DNA from: Bacteroidota bacterium
Lineage (GTDB): Bacteria > Bacteroidota > Bacteroidia > Chitinophagales > LD1
Direction of reading: 5' to 3'
DNA length: 64,000 bases
NCBI GenBank assembly: GCA_016722375.1
Contig: JADKJG010000007.1
Coordinates: 186,001-250,000 of the forward strand
Below are positions 25,246 through 33,944 of this stretch, piece by piece; position 1 is the first letter of the stretch, and each line of letters starts with the position of its first letter. The position numbers and the translations under genes are program-made. The notes beneath the pieces were generated by a model. The model saw nothing but the letters and a program-made list of their open reading frames with translations. It made no database searches and was not told the DNA's origin.

Positions 25246-26010
25246 TTATTTATATACCTCAACGCTATTTACCATTCGATTGATAATTCGTTTATAGGAT
25301 TCAAATTTTGCTATAACTCCTTCTTTGCTCAATCTCCTTGAATCTAGAGAGAAATGCACAGAACCAACACCCCCATTATAAAAGAATGAGTAATTTCTGC
25401 TCATTGAATTGATTCTGTCAGCACCATCTGTTTTAAGGTTCTCAAAATAATACTCACTGTAACAGGCAGGTTGATTTGCTACAAATATCCCATCAACTAC
25501 ATCTAAAATTTCAAAGTTATTTAGCAATGGTCTTAATTGTTCAATGTTTTTTCTTTGATTTTTTATACTTAGGGCCTCTTTTTTCTCTTTTAAAGACCCG
25601 CTCCGAATTTTCATGGGTTGGAAATTTATTACACAACGAAATTCAGAACGGTCTTCATCAAGAATTGCAAATTTGCGAATAGTTCTTTTTTTGTCACCAG
25701 GGGCGCTAATCATGCTCTCGGGATATTTGATGCTTAGGTTTGTTCCAAAAAATTCTTCCTCATCCTCAAAGCTGAATAATTTTGTATAACCGTTCAGCAA
25801 TTCATAATCCAATTTTAATGCTGCAGTGCTTGTGTCAATCGCACTTTTTTGTTCAGCCTGTTTGGTTCTCTGAATTATTGGCAAACCATTGATGACACTT
25901 TTTTTAGATTCCGAATTTGAGTAATTAAAATATACATAACCAAACAACGTCAGATTTACGAAAACTAAAAACCATATTAAGAGTTTACGCTGTTTTAGTT
26001 GTGAAATCAT
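25246..26010 (-). CDS. membrane-anchored hypothetical protein, PsbP/DUF1795-like domain
   Basis: 254 residues with one N-terminal membrane segment (LLIWFLVFVNLTLFGYVYF, residues ~10-28) and an outside domain. From about residue 85 the sequence LSIKYPESM ... FRCVINFQPM ... ACYSEYYFENL ... SFFYNGGVGSVHFSL resembles the single-domain alpha-beta fold seen in PsbP and DUF1795 proteins. This is a weak structural guess. The same layout is found in the C-terminal part of the adjacent gene, so the two are probably paralogues. They are 29 bp apart and likely co-transcribed. Confidence 0.6.
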   Translation of the reverse strand: MISQLKQRKLLIWFLVFVNLTLFGYVYFNYSNSESKKSVINGLPIIQRTKQAEQKSAIDTSTAALKLDYELLNGYTKLFSFEDEEEFFGTNLSIKYPESMISAPGDKKRTIRKFAILDEDRSEFRCVINFQPMKIRSGSLKEKKEALSIKNQRKNIEQLRPLLNNFEILDVVDGIFVANQPACYSEYYFENLKTDGADRINSMSRNYSFFYNGGVGSVHFSLDSRRLSKEGVIAKFESYKRIINRMVNSVEVYK

Positions 26011-26039
26011 ACTTATGAGTTTTTCTAAAGCAAATTGAA

Positions 26040-27647
26040 TTACTGCTCCTTGTTTAATTCTGACATATTTGCTGTCTGCTGAAAAAGAGTTTCATATTCC
26101 GAAAAATCTTTTTTAAGTTGTGTTTTATTATTGCTCCTCAAACAAAAATTGAGTTGACCATTGCCCCCTTTAAAGTAAAAAATATAGGTGCGGATTGCGG
26201 AATATTTAATTTCACTATCTTCGAGATGCTCTAAGAAAATGTCAAAATACTTTGCTCTGAAGTTGCCGATAAACATTTTTCTTCCCTCATCTATAATTTC
26301 GTAGCTCTTACTCGTTTTTTTATAAATGTTTTCAATTTGAAAATTAAGTGTTCCGTCAAGAACTTCATCTAATTGAGAACTTGAATAGTTATCTAGTGAA
26401 TGTCCTTCATTTAGTTCAATTGAATATACAAGCAGATTGCCATTTCTGTCATGTAGTTCTAGACCGGCTTGACATTTAGCATCTTTTTTTACAAAGTATT
26501 TTAGCGATTCAGGAAAAGTCGATTTAAACTTGAAACCTAATGATGAAGGGCCTTTAAAATCATAAATCTTAACCTGACCATTTTCCAATTCATTTAAGAG
26601 TTTTGAAACTGTTTCATTATCGAACGTAAGAGGTCTATTTACTGCCGTTGTAGTTGCTTCGCTATTTTCAGGCACTTCACTCGTTTGCGCTTGTTCATTT
26701 ATACCTTTTAAAATTGATGTGCTATTGTTTTCCGTTGGCTTATCATTGCTAGTAGCAATAGCTACTATTATCATAATAAGCACTAAAGCGCAAAGTCCAT
26801 AAATCAGTATTGTGGTAATGTCTTTTTTCGTTTTAATAGGCTGAATTGGTTTCTCGTGATCAGGTTTAATGATTGGTGGAGATACTATTTGCAGCTTTTT
26901 AATATTATGAGAGTTGGTTAATGATTTAATCGGATTGAGGAGACCTGATATTCGGGGGAAATAAAAGACAAAGTTTACATTAGGGTCCGAATTCCATAAT
27001 TTATTTTGAAACCATGCTTGAATTAAAATGAAAATTATCCATATGCCCCATGTTTCGCTGATTGTCATTTCAGAATCAATATCTTCCGCAATTGCATACG
27101 CTAAAACTAGGGTAATTAGGAAGGTAGATATGCTATAAATAATTTTTTGTGTTTGATTCAAAGAAACTGCAAGAGTTTTTTTATTAAACCATTTACCATT
27201 TGGAACTGTTGTAGCATCAGTTTTAGAAGTTTTTCCGTCTACTGCTAAAAGTTGTTGTGCCTCATTTGTTAATTTCTCTTCCACAGAATTTAACTCCTGC
27301 TTTTCTTCTTTGTTATGAGGGCTGGTTTGCTCAACAGATTCCAAGGTTGAAGAACTTTCCTCGAAATCACCTTCTTTTCTAGAAACAAACCTGAATACAT
27401 TACCGTTTGGTGTGATTACTTCGGTATCAGGTTCAGCGATCGGTTCATTTTTCAGAATCAAGTTTTTCTTTTCTTCTTCTTTCATATCATCTGATTTTCC
27501 AGATATTTCTAACGCTATCCAAGTTAGAATCGGAGTAAAAATCATAGCGCATATCATCCAAATGAGAAAATTCCTACCTAATCTGTCAGCACGGTAACCA
27601 ATTAGTAAACCGAAAATAAATAGGACAACGATTGTAGAAGGATTCAT
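26040..27647 (-). CDS. multi-pass membrane hypothetical protein with C-terminal paralogous domain
   Basis: 535 residues. Membrane segments are visible at about residues 4-20, 28-48, 165-185, 195-212 and 275-298, with acidic low-complexity stretches between them (TLESVEQTSPHNKEEKQELN). The C-terminal ~190 residues (FKSTFPESLKYFV ... LLVYSIELNEG ... YIFYFKGGNGQLNFCLR) align in outline with the partner gene. The composition is AT-rich, lysine- and asparagine-heavy. No enzyme or transport motif is visible. Function unknown. Confidence 0.6.
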   Translation of the reverse strand: MNPSTIVVLFIFGLLIGYRADRLGRNFLIWMICAMIFTPILTWIALEISGKSDDMKEEEKKNLILKNEPIAEPDTEVITPNGNVFRFVSRKEGDFEESSSTLESVEQTSPHNKEEKQELNSVEEKLTNEAQQLLAVDGKTSKTDATTVPNGKWFNKKTLAVSLNQTQKIIYSISTFLITLVLAYAIAEDIDSEMTISETWGIWIIFILIQAWFQNKLWNSDPNVNFVFYFPRISGLLNPIKSLTNSHNIKKLQIVSPPIIKPDHEKPIQPIKTKKDITTILIYGLCALVLIMIIVAIATSNDKPTENNSTSILKGINEQAQTSEVPENSEATTTAVNRPLTFDNETVSKLLNELENGQVKIYDFKGPSSLGFKFKSTFPESLKYFVKKDAKCQAGLELHDRNGNLLVYSIELNEGHSLDNYSSSQLDEVLDGTLNFQIENIYKKTSKSYEIIDEGRKMFIGNFRAKYFDIFLEHLEDSEIKYSAIRTYIFYFKGGNGQLNFCLRSNNKTQLKKDFSEYETLFQQTANMSELNKEQ

Positions 27648-27786
27648 ATCATAAAGTTTTTGTTACTGCTTGTAAATATGGTAGGTTCTTTCTGTTGTTA
27701 CATTTTTTGCGCGTAAGTGCAAAATACCAAATTGCATTTATTTCGCTTTAGTTGTTCAACATTAAATTGATTTCAGTATAAATAAT

Positions 27787-28155
27787 TTAATCCAGGAATA
27801 TTATTCTCATCTTTTTCTTCTTACCCTTTTTGTGTGCTATCTTTGATTCATCATCTACCACACCGTGCTCCATTTTTCCAAATCCATCTTTCGGATATAG
27901 CCACTTATTTTTCTCGCCTATTTCCGGTCTTTCTTCTATTGATGTTGTTAAATCCAGTTCATCTTTTTCTACTTTCGGACTTGTCGTTGAACTTTCTGAA
28001 TCTGTTTCATTCTATTCTCTACTGCCAATATTGACTGCTTTATTCTCGTCACCGGTACTGGGGTAGTTAATTTGTTCTTTGCCTTCGCTATCGCTTTTAA
28101 ATAAAGAATAAAATAAGTTTAAGAGAGCGGTTATTTTGGTTGGTCTGTTGTTCAT
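27787..28155 (-). pseudogene. hypothetical gene interrupted by one in-frame TAG codon
   Basis: From ATG at 28153-28155 the frame reads MNNRPTKITALLNLFYSLFK and runs 47 codons to TAG (28012-28014). It continues in the same frame for a further 74 codons (NETDSESSTTSPKVEKDELD ... KNKWLYPKDGFGKMEHG ... KKGKKKKMRIIFLD) to TAA at 27787. Both halves have similar composition, a charged linker then a lysine-rich tail. The total of 123 codons including stops is consistent with one small gene carrying a nonsense change. No family recognised. It could also be two genes, but the second half lacks a good start. Confidence 0.5.
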
Positions 28156-28181
28156 GGTTAAGCAGTTGGCTGATTGCGCGT

Positions 28182-28252
28182 CAGCGCAAAATAAAAGGGA
28201 TGATTCGATTATTTAAAAAAAATAGACGAGCATCATCTCTTTTATTTTGCTG
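28182..28252. repeat. long imperfect inverted repeat
   Basis: CAGCGCAAAATAAAAGGGAT (28182-28201, continuing to 28207) pairs with 28227-28252, which ends ATCTCTTTTATTTTGCTG, around a 19-nt AT-rich loop. It sits just outside the amber-interrupted gene and next to the attC-like element. It could be a terminator-like stem, a REP relative or a cassette recombination site remnant. Confidence 0.65.
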
Positions 28253-28349
28253 AAGCATAGCCAATGGGCTTCGCCCTTGTTTTTGTCTTTTGTCTTTAAG
28301 CGACTACCCTACGCAACCTTGTCAACACAAAAATAGGCATTGCAGCTAA

Positions 28350-28482
28350 CGTTCTAAGGATTTATGAAGGTGGCAAAAAAGGATACTTCATATTTTCTTA
28401 AAAACGTAAAACTTAAATTTAAATCACAAATTAAAACAAGAAACACATAGCCGTCACTTTCATAAATCCTTTGTTGTGTGCA
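28350..28482. repeat. attC-like palindromic element, left
   Basis: The left arm GCTAACGTTCTAAGGATTTA plus TGAAGGTG faces the right arm CACTTTCATAAATCCTTTGT plus TGTGTGC. The paired core AAGGATTTATGAA is exact. The centre is about 80 nt and AT-rich. AAC near the left edge and GTT near the right edge, with a longer unpaired spacer on the left, resemble the R-box pattern of integron attC sites, though the right box GTTGTGT is not a perfect GTTRRRY. The right edge lies 10 bp before the ATG of the 28492 gene. Confidence 0.5.
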
Positions 28483-28491
28483 GTATTATTA

Positions 28492-28635
28492 ATGTCAGAA
28501 GAAGTAGAAATAAAGATTAAGGCAATAGAAATTTTTATAAGATTAATTTCAACTATTTCAAGTCCTATTATGACTGTAGAGGAAATAATAACAGAAGCAA
28601 AAAAGATAGAGGAGTATATTACTGCTCATTCTTAA
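28492..28635 (+). CDS. small hypothetical protein, 47 residues
   Basis: Reads MSEEVEIKIKAIEIFIRLIS and then TMTVEE-like helix (IMTVEEIITEAKKIEEYITA) to HS-stop at 28633-28635. It appears to be two amphipathic helices, acidic overall. It starts directly after the GTTGTGTGCAGTATTA border of the attC-like element, the way a promoterless cassette gene would. Its last 17 bp overlap the end of the convergent 28619 gene. No family recognised. Confidence 0.5.
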   Translation: MSEEVEIKIKAIEIFIRLISTISSPIMTVEEIITEAKKIEEYITAHS

Positions 28636-28825
28636 AACCAAGTGCTTCTCTAAGTCCTGGCGTGTTAGCATTAAGGTCAACTAATTTTTCATGTTCACCT
28701 TTAATAATATGGAGTCTGTAAAAGACTTGGTTACTTTGATTATAGCTTGAAATGTAGGCAACACTGTCTAAATTAATAGCTTGGTCTTCACCTACTTTTT
28801 TACTGATTCTGAAAAAATTTGCCAT
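28619..28825 (-). CDS. small hypothetical protein, 68 residues
   Basis: MANFFRISKKVGEDQAINLD, then SVAYISSYNQSNQVFYRLHI and LRALG-type ending (GLREALGFKNEQ). It has the look of a small soluble beta-rich protein, similar in style to single-gene cassette products. No family recognised. Tail-to-tail overlap of 17 bp with the 28492-28635 gene. Confidence 0.55.
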   Translation of the reverse strand: MANFFRISKKVGEDQAINLDSVAYISSYNQSNQVFYRLHIIKGEHEKLVDLNANTPGLREALGFKNEQ

Positions 28826-28860
28826 AGTCTGTAAGTTTTAGTCTGACAAAAGTAATAACA

Positions 28861-29040
28861 ATGCACAATGTGCCTGTAAAAAACAAAATGGAAGAAGGTA
28901 TTGTAGTTTATGAATATCCAGCAGAAGCAGGAGAAGTCTATATTAGTTCAAATTCAGAAGATTATCAGCAAAAATATAGTCATGAGGAAGTAGTTGCGTC
29001 TTATTATGGTCGTCCAAATACCCAACATGAAAATGAGTAA
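28861..29040 (+). CDS. possible small acidic protein, 59 residues
   Basis: MHNVPVKNKMEEGIVVYEYP to GRPNTQHENE-stop. The composition is plausible (glutamate- and tyrosine-rich), but 98 bp of its 3' end lie antisense to the better supported 28943-29320 gene. It has no family match that I recognise. Both could be real, overlapping tail to tail, or this could be a shadow. Confidence 0.3.
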   Translation: MHNVPVKNKMEEGIVVYEYPAEAGEVYISSNSEDYQQKYSHEEVVASYYGRPNTQHENE

Positions 29041-29320
29041 GCTGTCCACCTGTCACCCATATTAACTGTGGAAATTGCTCCGTTGTATGAGTTTCTGGAA
29101 CACCCATTCTTTCACCTGTATTAAAAGCTAAATGGAAAATAAATACGTTAGAGGCATTGTCTTTAGTAACGTCAATTTTAAACCCATGTGTTATTAATGC
29201 TGTATAAAGGTCTTCTGCGCCTTCTTTGGTCTTACAAACCAAAACAAGGATTTTGGCATTTGCATGTTGGACAAAAGCAATTTTAACCCATTGAAAAGCT
29301 GTTAATTCGGCTGTCGTCAT
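28943..29320 (-). CDS. hypothetical protein, 125 residues
   Basis: MTTAELTAFQWVKIAFVQHA, NAKILVLVCKTKEGAEDLYT, FIFHLAFNTGERMGV and QLTHFHVGYLDDH. It alternates strands and helices like a compact alpha-beta domain and has no membrane segment. It begins 64 bp inside the right attC-like border (GTTGTGTGCAATATTA on this strand), so its position mirrors that of the 28492 gene at the left border. Function unknown. Confidence 0.55.
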   Translation of the reverse strand: MTTAELTAFQWVKIAFVQHANAKILVLVCKTKEGAEDLYTALITHGFKIDVTKDNASNVFIFHLAFNTGERMGVPETHTTEQFPQLIWVTGGQLTHFHVGYLDDHNKTQLLPHDYIFADNLLNLN

Positions 29321-29383
29321 AAGTAATAGTTTAAGTAATCAAACATAGGTAAAACTAAAATAAAAAAGAGAAAGCTGTGCCTC

Positions 29384-29470
29384 TAATATTGCACACAACT
29401 CATAAATATGCGAAACTTTTAGTTTCGCTTTTCTAAATCAAATTATCTAACGGTGATTTATTTTGCTCAA
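29384..29470. repeat. attC-like palindromic element, right
   Basis: The border TAATATTGCACACAAC (29384-29399) is the inverse of the left border GTTGTGTGCAGTATTA, differing by one base. It is followed by the hairpin GCGAAACT-TTT-AGTTTCGC (29410-29428) and ATCTAACGG, which resembles an integron R''-type AAC box. Together with the left element it bounds about 930 bp holding three or four small genes. Confidence 0.5.
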
Positions 29471-29547
29471 ATATCTTTTGCTTGCGAGCTTAGCTGCCGC
29501 GCAGGCGCTACCAAAAATAAAATATTTATAACAGACATTAAGTTGCC

Positions 29548-30195
29548 TTACCCACACCTAAAATTCGCCACCTCGCTATAATCACCGGCGCCGAGTGAGT
29601 TGGAGGCGCGCACGCGGAAGAAATATTCTACACCCGGTTCGAGTTCGTGAACAACGTAGCTATCGTCTTTCGTTCCGTTTTTAGTTTGTTTCCAAACGCC
29701 CTTTACCGGGTCGGTGGTATATTCGATATGGTAGTACATCTGTTTTTTGCGCAAGCCTTTCCATAGCAGTTTGATCTTGGCAATACCTGCATATTCTGCC
29801 TTCAGGCCTTTCACCTGTCCGGGCAGGGCGGATGGACCCTTGAATTTCTTTTCTTCCAGACCGGCGCTGCGGATGATTTCACGATTGCCTTTGGCTACAT
29901 CATTTACATAGAACACCATCAGGCGGAACATATCTTTGGCGTCTTCTAATACGTCGTTGCGATAAGCAATTTTTTTATGGTCGCCGCTTTCCGCCGCCTG
30001 TATGGCTTTCTCCAGGAGCTTGCACATATTGGTCTGTGCCAGCAGCGATGGAGATGGAAAAAGGAAATTCGGGTTACCGGTCATCGCTTTGATGCATTCG
30101 CGCCAGTGCTCCACAAATTGCATCGGCTTGATATTGCGCAACCCGATTTTGGCGGTGTAAAGGGTCAAGATGAAAATGGGTGATGGCCTATTCAT
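29548..30195 (-). CDS. fibronectin type III domain protein
   Basis: 215 residues. The first ~120 are helical with no recognised family (KPMQFVEHWRECIKAMTGNP; DMFRLMVFYVNDVAKGNREI). The last ~90 form one FN3 domain: LPGQVKGLKAEYAGIAKIKL, LLWKGLRKKQMYYHIEYTTD and VHELEPGVEYFFRVRASNSL, then GAGDYSEVANF. No signal peptide is evident, so it may be cytoplasmic. Similar short helical-plus-FN3 proteins recur in environmental Bacteroidota without known function. Array C lies upstream. Confidence 0.75.
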   Translation of the reverse strand: MNRPSPIFILTLYTAKIGLRNIKPMQFVEHWRECIKAMTGNPNFLFPSPSLLAQTNMCKLLEKAIQAAESGDHKKIAYRNDVLEDAKDMFRLMVFYVNDVAKGNREIIRSAGLEEKKFKGPSALPGQVKGLKAEYAGIAKIKLLWKGLRKKQMYYHIEYTTDPVKGVWKQTKNGTKDDSYVVHELEPGVEYFFRVRASNSLGAGDYSEVANFRCG

Positions 30196-30425
30196 AGGTG
30201 TTTGTTTTGATTATATAACGCGTTACTAAGATACCTATTTTATCAAACGGTGGCGTAATTTTACTGATTTGTCTTGTTCGATAATGAGCAGGGGCCGGGT
30301 CGTGGTTAAGTCAGGTTTTTGGCCGCGCTGTTTTTTGCGGCTAAAACGCAGAAAATCGCTTGTTTTCATCAATTTGACACCAAAACAGGGCAAAACCACT
30401 GTTTTCTCAACTGCTAAAACATTTT

Positions 30426-30719
30426 TAGCGGTTAAGAAAAAGGGTTTAGCGGTCAAGAATTTGGCTTTAGCGGTCAAGAAAAACCCTGTAGCGGTTAAGA
30501 TTTTGGCTCTAGCGGTTAAGAAAAATGGTGTAGCGGTCAAGAATTTTGCTTTAGCGGTTGGTATGTCGGCTTTAGCGGTCAGGAATGATCGTTTAGCGGT
30601 CAAGAAAAATACTGTAGCGGTTGAGAATTTCGCTGTAGCGGTTAAGAACGCCGCCTTAGCGGTTAGGATGTTGGCTTTAGCGGTTAAGATGGAGGATATA
30701 GCGGTTGAACAAAGTATAT
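30426..30719. repeat. 21-bp pitch degenerate tandem array C
   Basis: Fourteen consecutive units start every 21 bp from 30426 to 30699. Each opens with TAGCGGTYAAGA or a one- to three-base variant, followed by about 9 variable bases. There is no indel. The array lies in the 643-bp gap between porW and the FN3 gene on the same strand. Because 21 is a multiple of three, long heptad-repeat frames run through it on both strands (LAVKK-type on plus), but these are explained by the array itself. Conserved and variable blocks superficially recall CRISPR, yet both are far too short. Confidence 0.92.
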
Positions 30720-30838
30720 TTTTGGTGACAACGGGTGCAGAAATTTTAAGGCAGCGGCAGAAATTATGATGTCTGATGCCGGAACCCGCCAGACGGGCTG
30801 GCAGGTAGGGAAGCCTGGGATAGGTTATTGTAAGAAGC

Positions 30839-33826
30839 CTACTGATACACTCTTCGGAAAAACTTATTGTAGGCATCTACATCCTTCTCTGAAATCAATA
30901 CGGAGAAGTTGATGGTGGAGATGGCCGTAATAGCATACTGGTCAGGCTTTAAATCACTGAAAAGCTGGCTTTGAGACTTCACTATGTTGAAGTAACTCAT
31001 CGTTTCTTCCTTTGTCTTGAATTGCCGTACAGCAAGCAATTTATTCTTGCTGTCAATAATCACTTGCTTGGTCTGAAGCTTTTTAGATTCAAATTGCGTT
31101 GAATTGTAAGCATTGACCTTCGCCATCGTACTCATAATAATACTCTGCTGCACCGTCGGGTCTTTAAAATAAATAACAAAGTAGTGCGCCGCATCATCAG
31201 AGCGTTTGTAGGGCGATGTAGTATCTTCGGATATCACCAACGGTTCTATATTAGCAGTATCTTTTTTCGTCTCTACTGGTTTTACCTCTTTATTAGAAAC
31301 TGAATCTGCTTTAGCCTGCGGTTTCGAACCCTCCGCTTTTTGTCGGGCATCATTCAATTGTTTTAATAACGAGGAATCTACCGTGCCCGGCTGGCTGGTT
31401 TGCATTGGGGCAAAAACTGTATTAAGAGAATCTCGGCGTGCGGTGTCACGGCTCAAGTCGGCTTGTGGCAGTGCAGATTTATTCAGAAGAGCAAGCAATT
31501 CGGTAGCCGCGGATTTGATAGCCGGATCGTTTGCTCGGTTAATGATTTTATTAAGTGCCTGAACATAATCATGCAGTCGGTTTTGTTTTGCTAGAATCAA
31601 AGCCTGCAACAGTTGGAATTTATCGCTGAGCGGATTTGGCTTCAAAACCACATCACTCATTTCACACTGATACCAAGCGGAATCAAGTCGGCCACCGGCA
31701 TAGTTTTCGTAAGCTAATTGGTAATAGTTTTCCGCTGCTTTTCCTTTTTGAGTAGCTTCATTCAAATAATTAGGGTCGCGCAAAACCTTGGCAATAATGC
31801 TTTCAGGAAACTCCGTTAAAATCTTACTCTTGTACAACTCCGTTTTACCTTGATCATTCTGTCTTAGCGCAATCAGATATAAGCTGTAATAACTCTCCAA
31901 CAGCAATTTATTTTTTGGATACTTACTATTGAGGGTTTCAAACATGTCGCTTGCCTTGGGATAATTTTCAAGGCCATCCTTATATATAGTACCAGCGGTA
32001 TAATACGCTTCAGTAATTTTATCTATCGAGGCGCTAAGTTTTTCGGGGGTAGTTGGAATACTGGCCATCATCTTTTCTTCATCGGTGTTAGCGGTTTCTT
32101 TGCCAACCGAGTCTACTGCAACTGTCGCAGAAGTGTCTTTCGTCGCCTGTTCTTCATCAGAGGAAGATGATTTATTCTTTCTTCTCCAATTCTCTTCCAG
32201 CTTTCTTTTGCCCCATCTTTTTATAAATTCATTGTACCCAGATGCTCGGGCAGCGGTGTTGTAAAAATACCAACTCAACCCCGGTCCACTACTGGAACTC
32301 TGTTTACTATTATCTGGCTGGGTTATCGGCTGTGGAGTGCTTCCTGATTTTGACGCTTCCTCTTTCTCCTTCTTATCCTGTTTTTCCTTTTCTTCTTTAT
32401 CCAGTGCCCCCTTTACTACCTTCAGCCTTTCTGACTCTGACAAAGATGCTAGATGCTGCAAACTATCTTCCTCGGCTATAATGGCCAATTGCTGAAGCAG
32501 GTTGCCGAGCATTTTATTCTTTAAATCAAGTTCATCATATCGGGGATGCGTTTTAGATAAAAAAGCTAAGGTGGAATCATAGTAGAATTTAGCAGAATCA
32601 TACACCATCTCATCATACTGTATTTCAGCAAGTTGGAGATATGATAACGCTTTCTGGTTGTCGTTACTAATAGAATTGTCTACGGATTGATGAAAGAACT
32701 TCGTCGCCTCTTTGCGGTTGTTTTCCGATAGTGAAATCATCGCTAACTCATAATAGATTTGATCCCAATAGTCTTTGTATTTCCCATCTCGTGCCATTTT
32801 GGCTAACAAAGAACGGATTTGCGCATTTCCCGCACCACTGCCCCTGCCAAGTTTTGCCATTTTTATTTTGGCATAAAACTCCATGTCATAATTTGGATGG
32901 CTTTTCAAAACCAATTTATAGTTGTCAATTGCTTTAGAAGAATTCCCAATGGCTTCATAACATTGTGCCAATGAAAACAAGGGGCGAACCTTGCGCTTTT
33001 TTCTTTTCCTGATTTTTTTTGCCTCCAGATAGCTTTCCAATGGTTTAATAGCACCGGCATAATCTTTGGAACTAACTCTCAAATCTGCATCAGCCAAATC
33101 TAAGTCCGCGTCATAGTTCTTGTAGAACAAATTGTCTCCGCGAGTATAAGTAACTACACTAGAGGCTTGTTCAAATTTCCGTTCTCGTGTATAAGTCTTT
33201 ATCAGCCAAATCAAAGCCTCGCTGCGTGCCGGGGTGTGCATGAATAGACTTCGACTGGGACGAACATCTTGTTTTTCTAAAGACTTGGTGCCATCTGGTT
33301 TAGTAACTATCTTCACCTGAGCTTTCGGTTTTCTTTTCTTGGCTCTGGCATACTTGCGCACCCTCTTTCCTAAACCTTTCATCACCCGAACGTAGTCTAC
33401 CCCATCCTTAAACTCCGTAGTAATGTATTTGAAACTACTGCTGGCTTTGTCATAATCACCCTTCAAATAGTTCGCCTGACCAATCATTAGAAAATGATCA
33501 TCGCTCCAATTTGATGCGCCGTATAATTGAATCGCCAAAGTGCTCCGCTTCACCACATCATCCAAATCTCCTGAGTAGGCTGAAAATTCAGTCGGGTCAT
33601 TATAGGCATAAACAGAAATTACCGAATCGAAATTGTCTTTATGAGCCTGCTCGGCCAGTTTGAAAACATTGACCAGTTTTTCATTGACATTATACTGGGC
33701 ATTAAACTTGGAGTTAATATCCAGAAAAGCCTGCTTAGGTTGCAAAGCCTGATTAGTATGAGTGCAAGCATACAATCCAAACAGTAAAACCGAAAAAGAA
33801 AATATTGATAGTTTTGGCAGCCTCAA
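30839..33826 (-). CDS. porW: PorW/SprE-like TPR lipoprotein of the type IX secretion system
   Basis: A start at TTG 33824-33826 gives 995 residues and a clean lipoprotein signal, RLPKLSIFSFSVLLFGLYAC, with the lipidated cysteine near residue 21. The open frame extends to 34138, but that would run antisense through the divergent M23 gene. After the lipobox come FNAQYNVNEKL and repeated TPR helices (LMIGQANYLKGDYDKASSSF; ALIWLIKTYTRERKFEQASS; LFSLAQCYEAIGNSSKAIDN), a lysine/serine-rich linker near residue 500, more TPRs and a C-terminal beta-rich domain (FVIYFKDPTVQQSI). PorW/SprE links the T9SS motor and translocon. Its neighbours here (M23, bactofilin, AtpZ) fit the conserved phylum order. 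Several cargo proteins in this window need T9SS. Confidence 0.78.
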   Translation of the reverse strand: MRLPKLSIFSFSVLLFGLYACTHTNQALQPKQAFLDINSKFNAQYNVNEKLVNVFKLAEQAHKDNFDSVISVYAYNDPTEFSAYSGDLDDVVKRSTLAIQLYGASNWSDDHFLMIGQANYLKGDYDKASSSFKYITTEFKDGVDYVRVMKGLGKRVRKYARAKKRKPKAQVKIVTKPDGTKSLEKQDVRPSRSLFMHTPARSEALIWLIKTYTRERKFEQASSVVTYTRGDNLFYKNYDADLDLADADLRVSSKDYAGAIKPLESYLEAKKIRKRKKRKVRPLFSLAQCYEAIGNSSKAIDNYKLVLKSHPNYDMEFYAKIKMAKLGRGSGAGNAQIRSLLAKMARDGKYKDYWDQIYYELAMISLSENNRKEATKFFHQSVDNSISNDNQKALSYLQLAEIQYDEMVYDSAKFYYDSTLAFLSKTHPRYDELDLKNKMLGNLLQQLAIIAEEDSLQHLASLSESERLKVVKGALDKEEKEKQDKKEKEEASKSGSTPQPITQPDNSKQSSSSGPGLSWYFYNTAARASGYNEFIKRWGKRKLEENWRRKNKSSSSDEEQATKDTSATVAVDSVGKETANTDEEKMMASIPTTPEKLSASIDKITEAYYTAGTIYKDGLENYPKASDMFETLNSKYPKNKLLLESYYSLYLIALRQNDQGKTELYKSKILTEFPESIIAKVLRDPNYLNEATQKGKAAENYYQLAYENYAGGRLDSAWYQCEMSDVVLKPNPLSDKFQLLQALILAKQNRLHDYVQALNKIINRANDPAIKSAATELLALLNKSALPQADLSRDTARRDSLNTVFAPMQTSQPGTVDSSLLKQLNDARQKAEGSKPQAKADSVSNKEVKPVETKKDTANIEPLVISEDTTSPYKRSDDAAHYFVIYFKDPTVQQSIIMSTMAKVNAYNSTQFESKKLQTKQVIIDSKNKLLAVRQFKTKEETMSYFNIVKSQSQLFSDLKPDQYAITAISTINFSVLISEKDVDAYNKFFRRVYQ

Positions 33827-33944
33827 TTCAGTAAATAGTTTAGGCGGGATATATAACTCAGAAGCAACAAAATTATTTTGTTTTAGGAGATTAAAAAGTG
33901 TATATCCAGCAAATAACGGAACAAAAATACCTCTAATAATCAGT

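Noticed and set aside
30426..30719. CRISPR array interpretation of array C
   Set aside because: Conserved part 12 bp and variable part 9 bp are far below CRISPR sizes; no cas genes; variable parts are degenerate rather than unique spacers.
30235..30876. Long frames on both strands across array C (LAVKK-type and ILTAKA-type heptads)
   Set aside because: A 21-bp period keeps frames open by itself; overlapping frames on both strands with the same repeat are not evidence of proteins.
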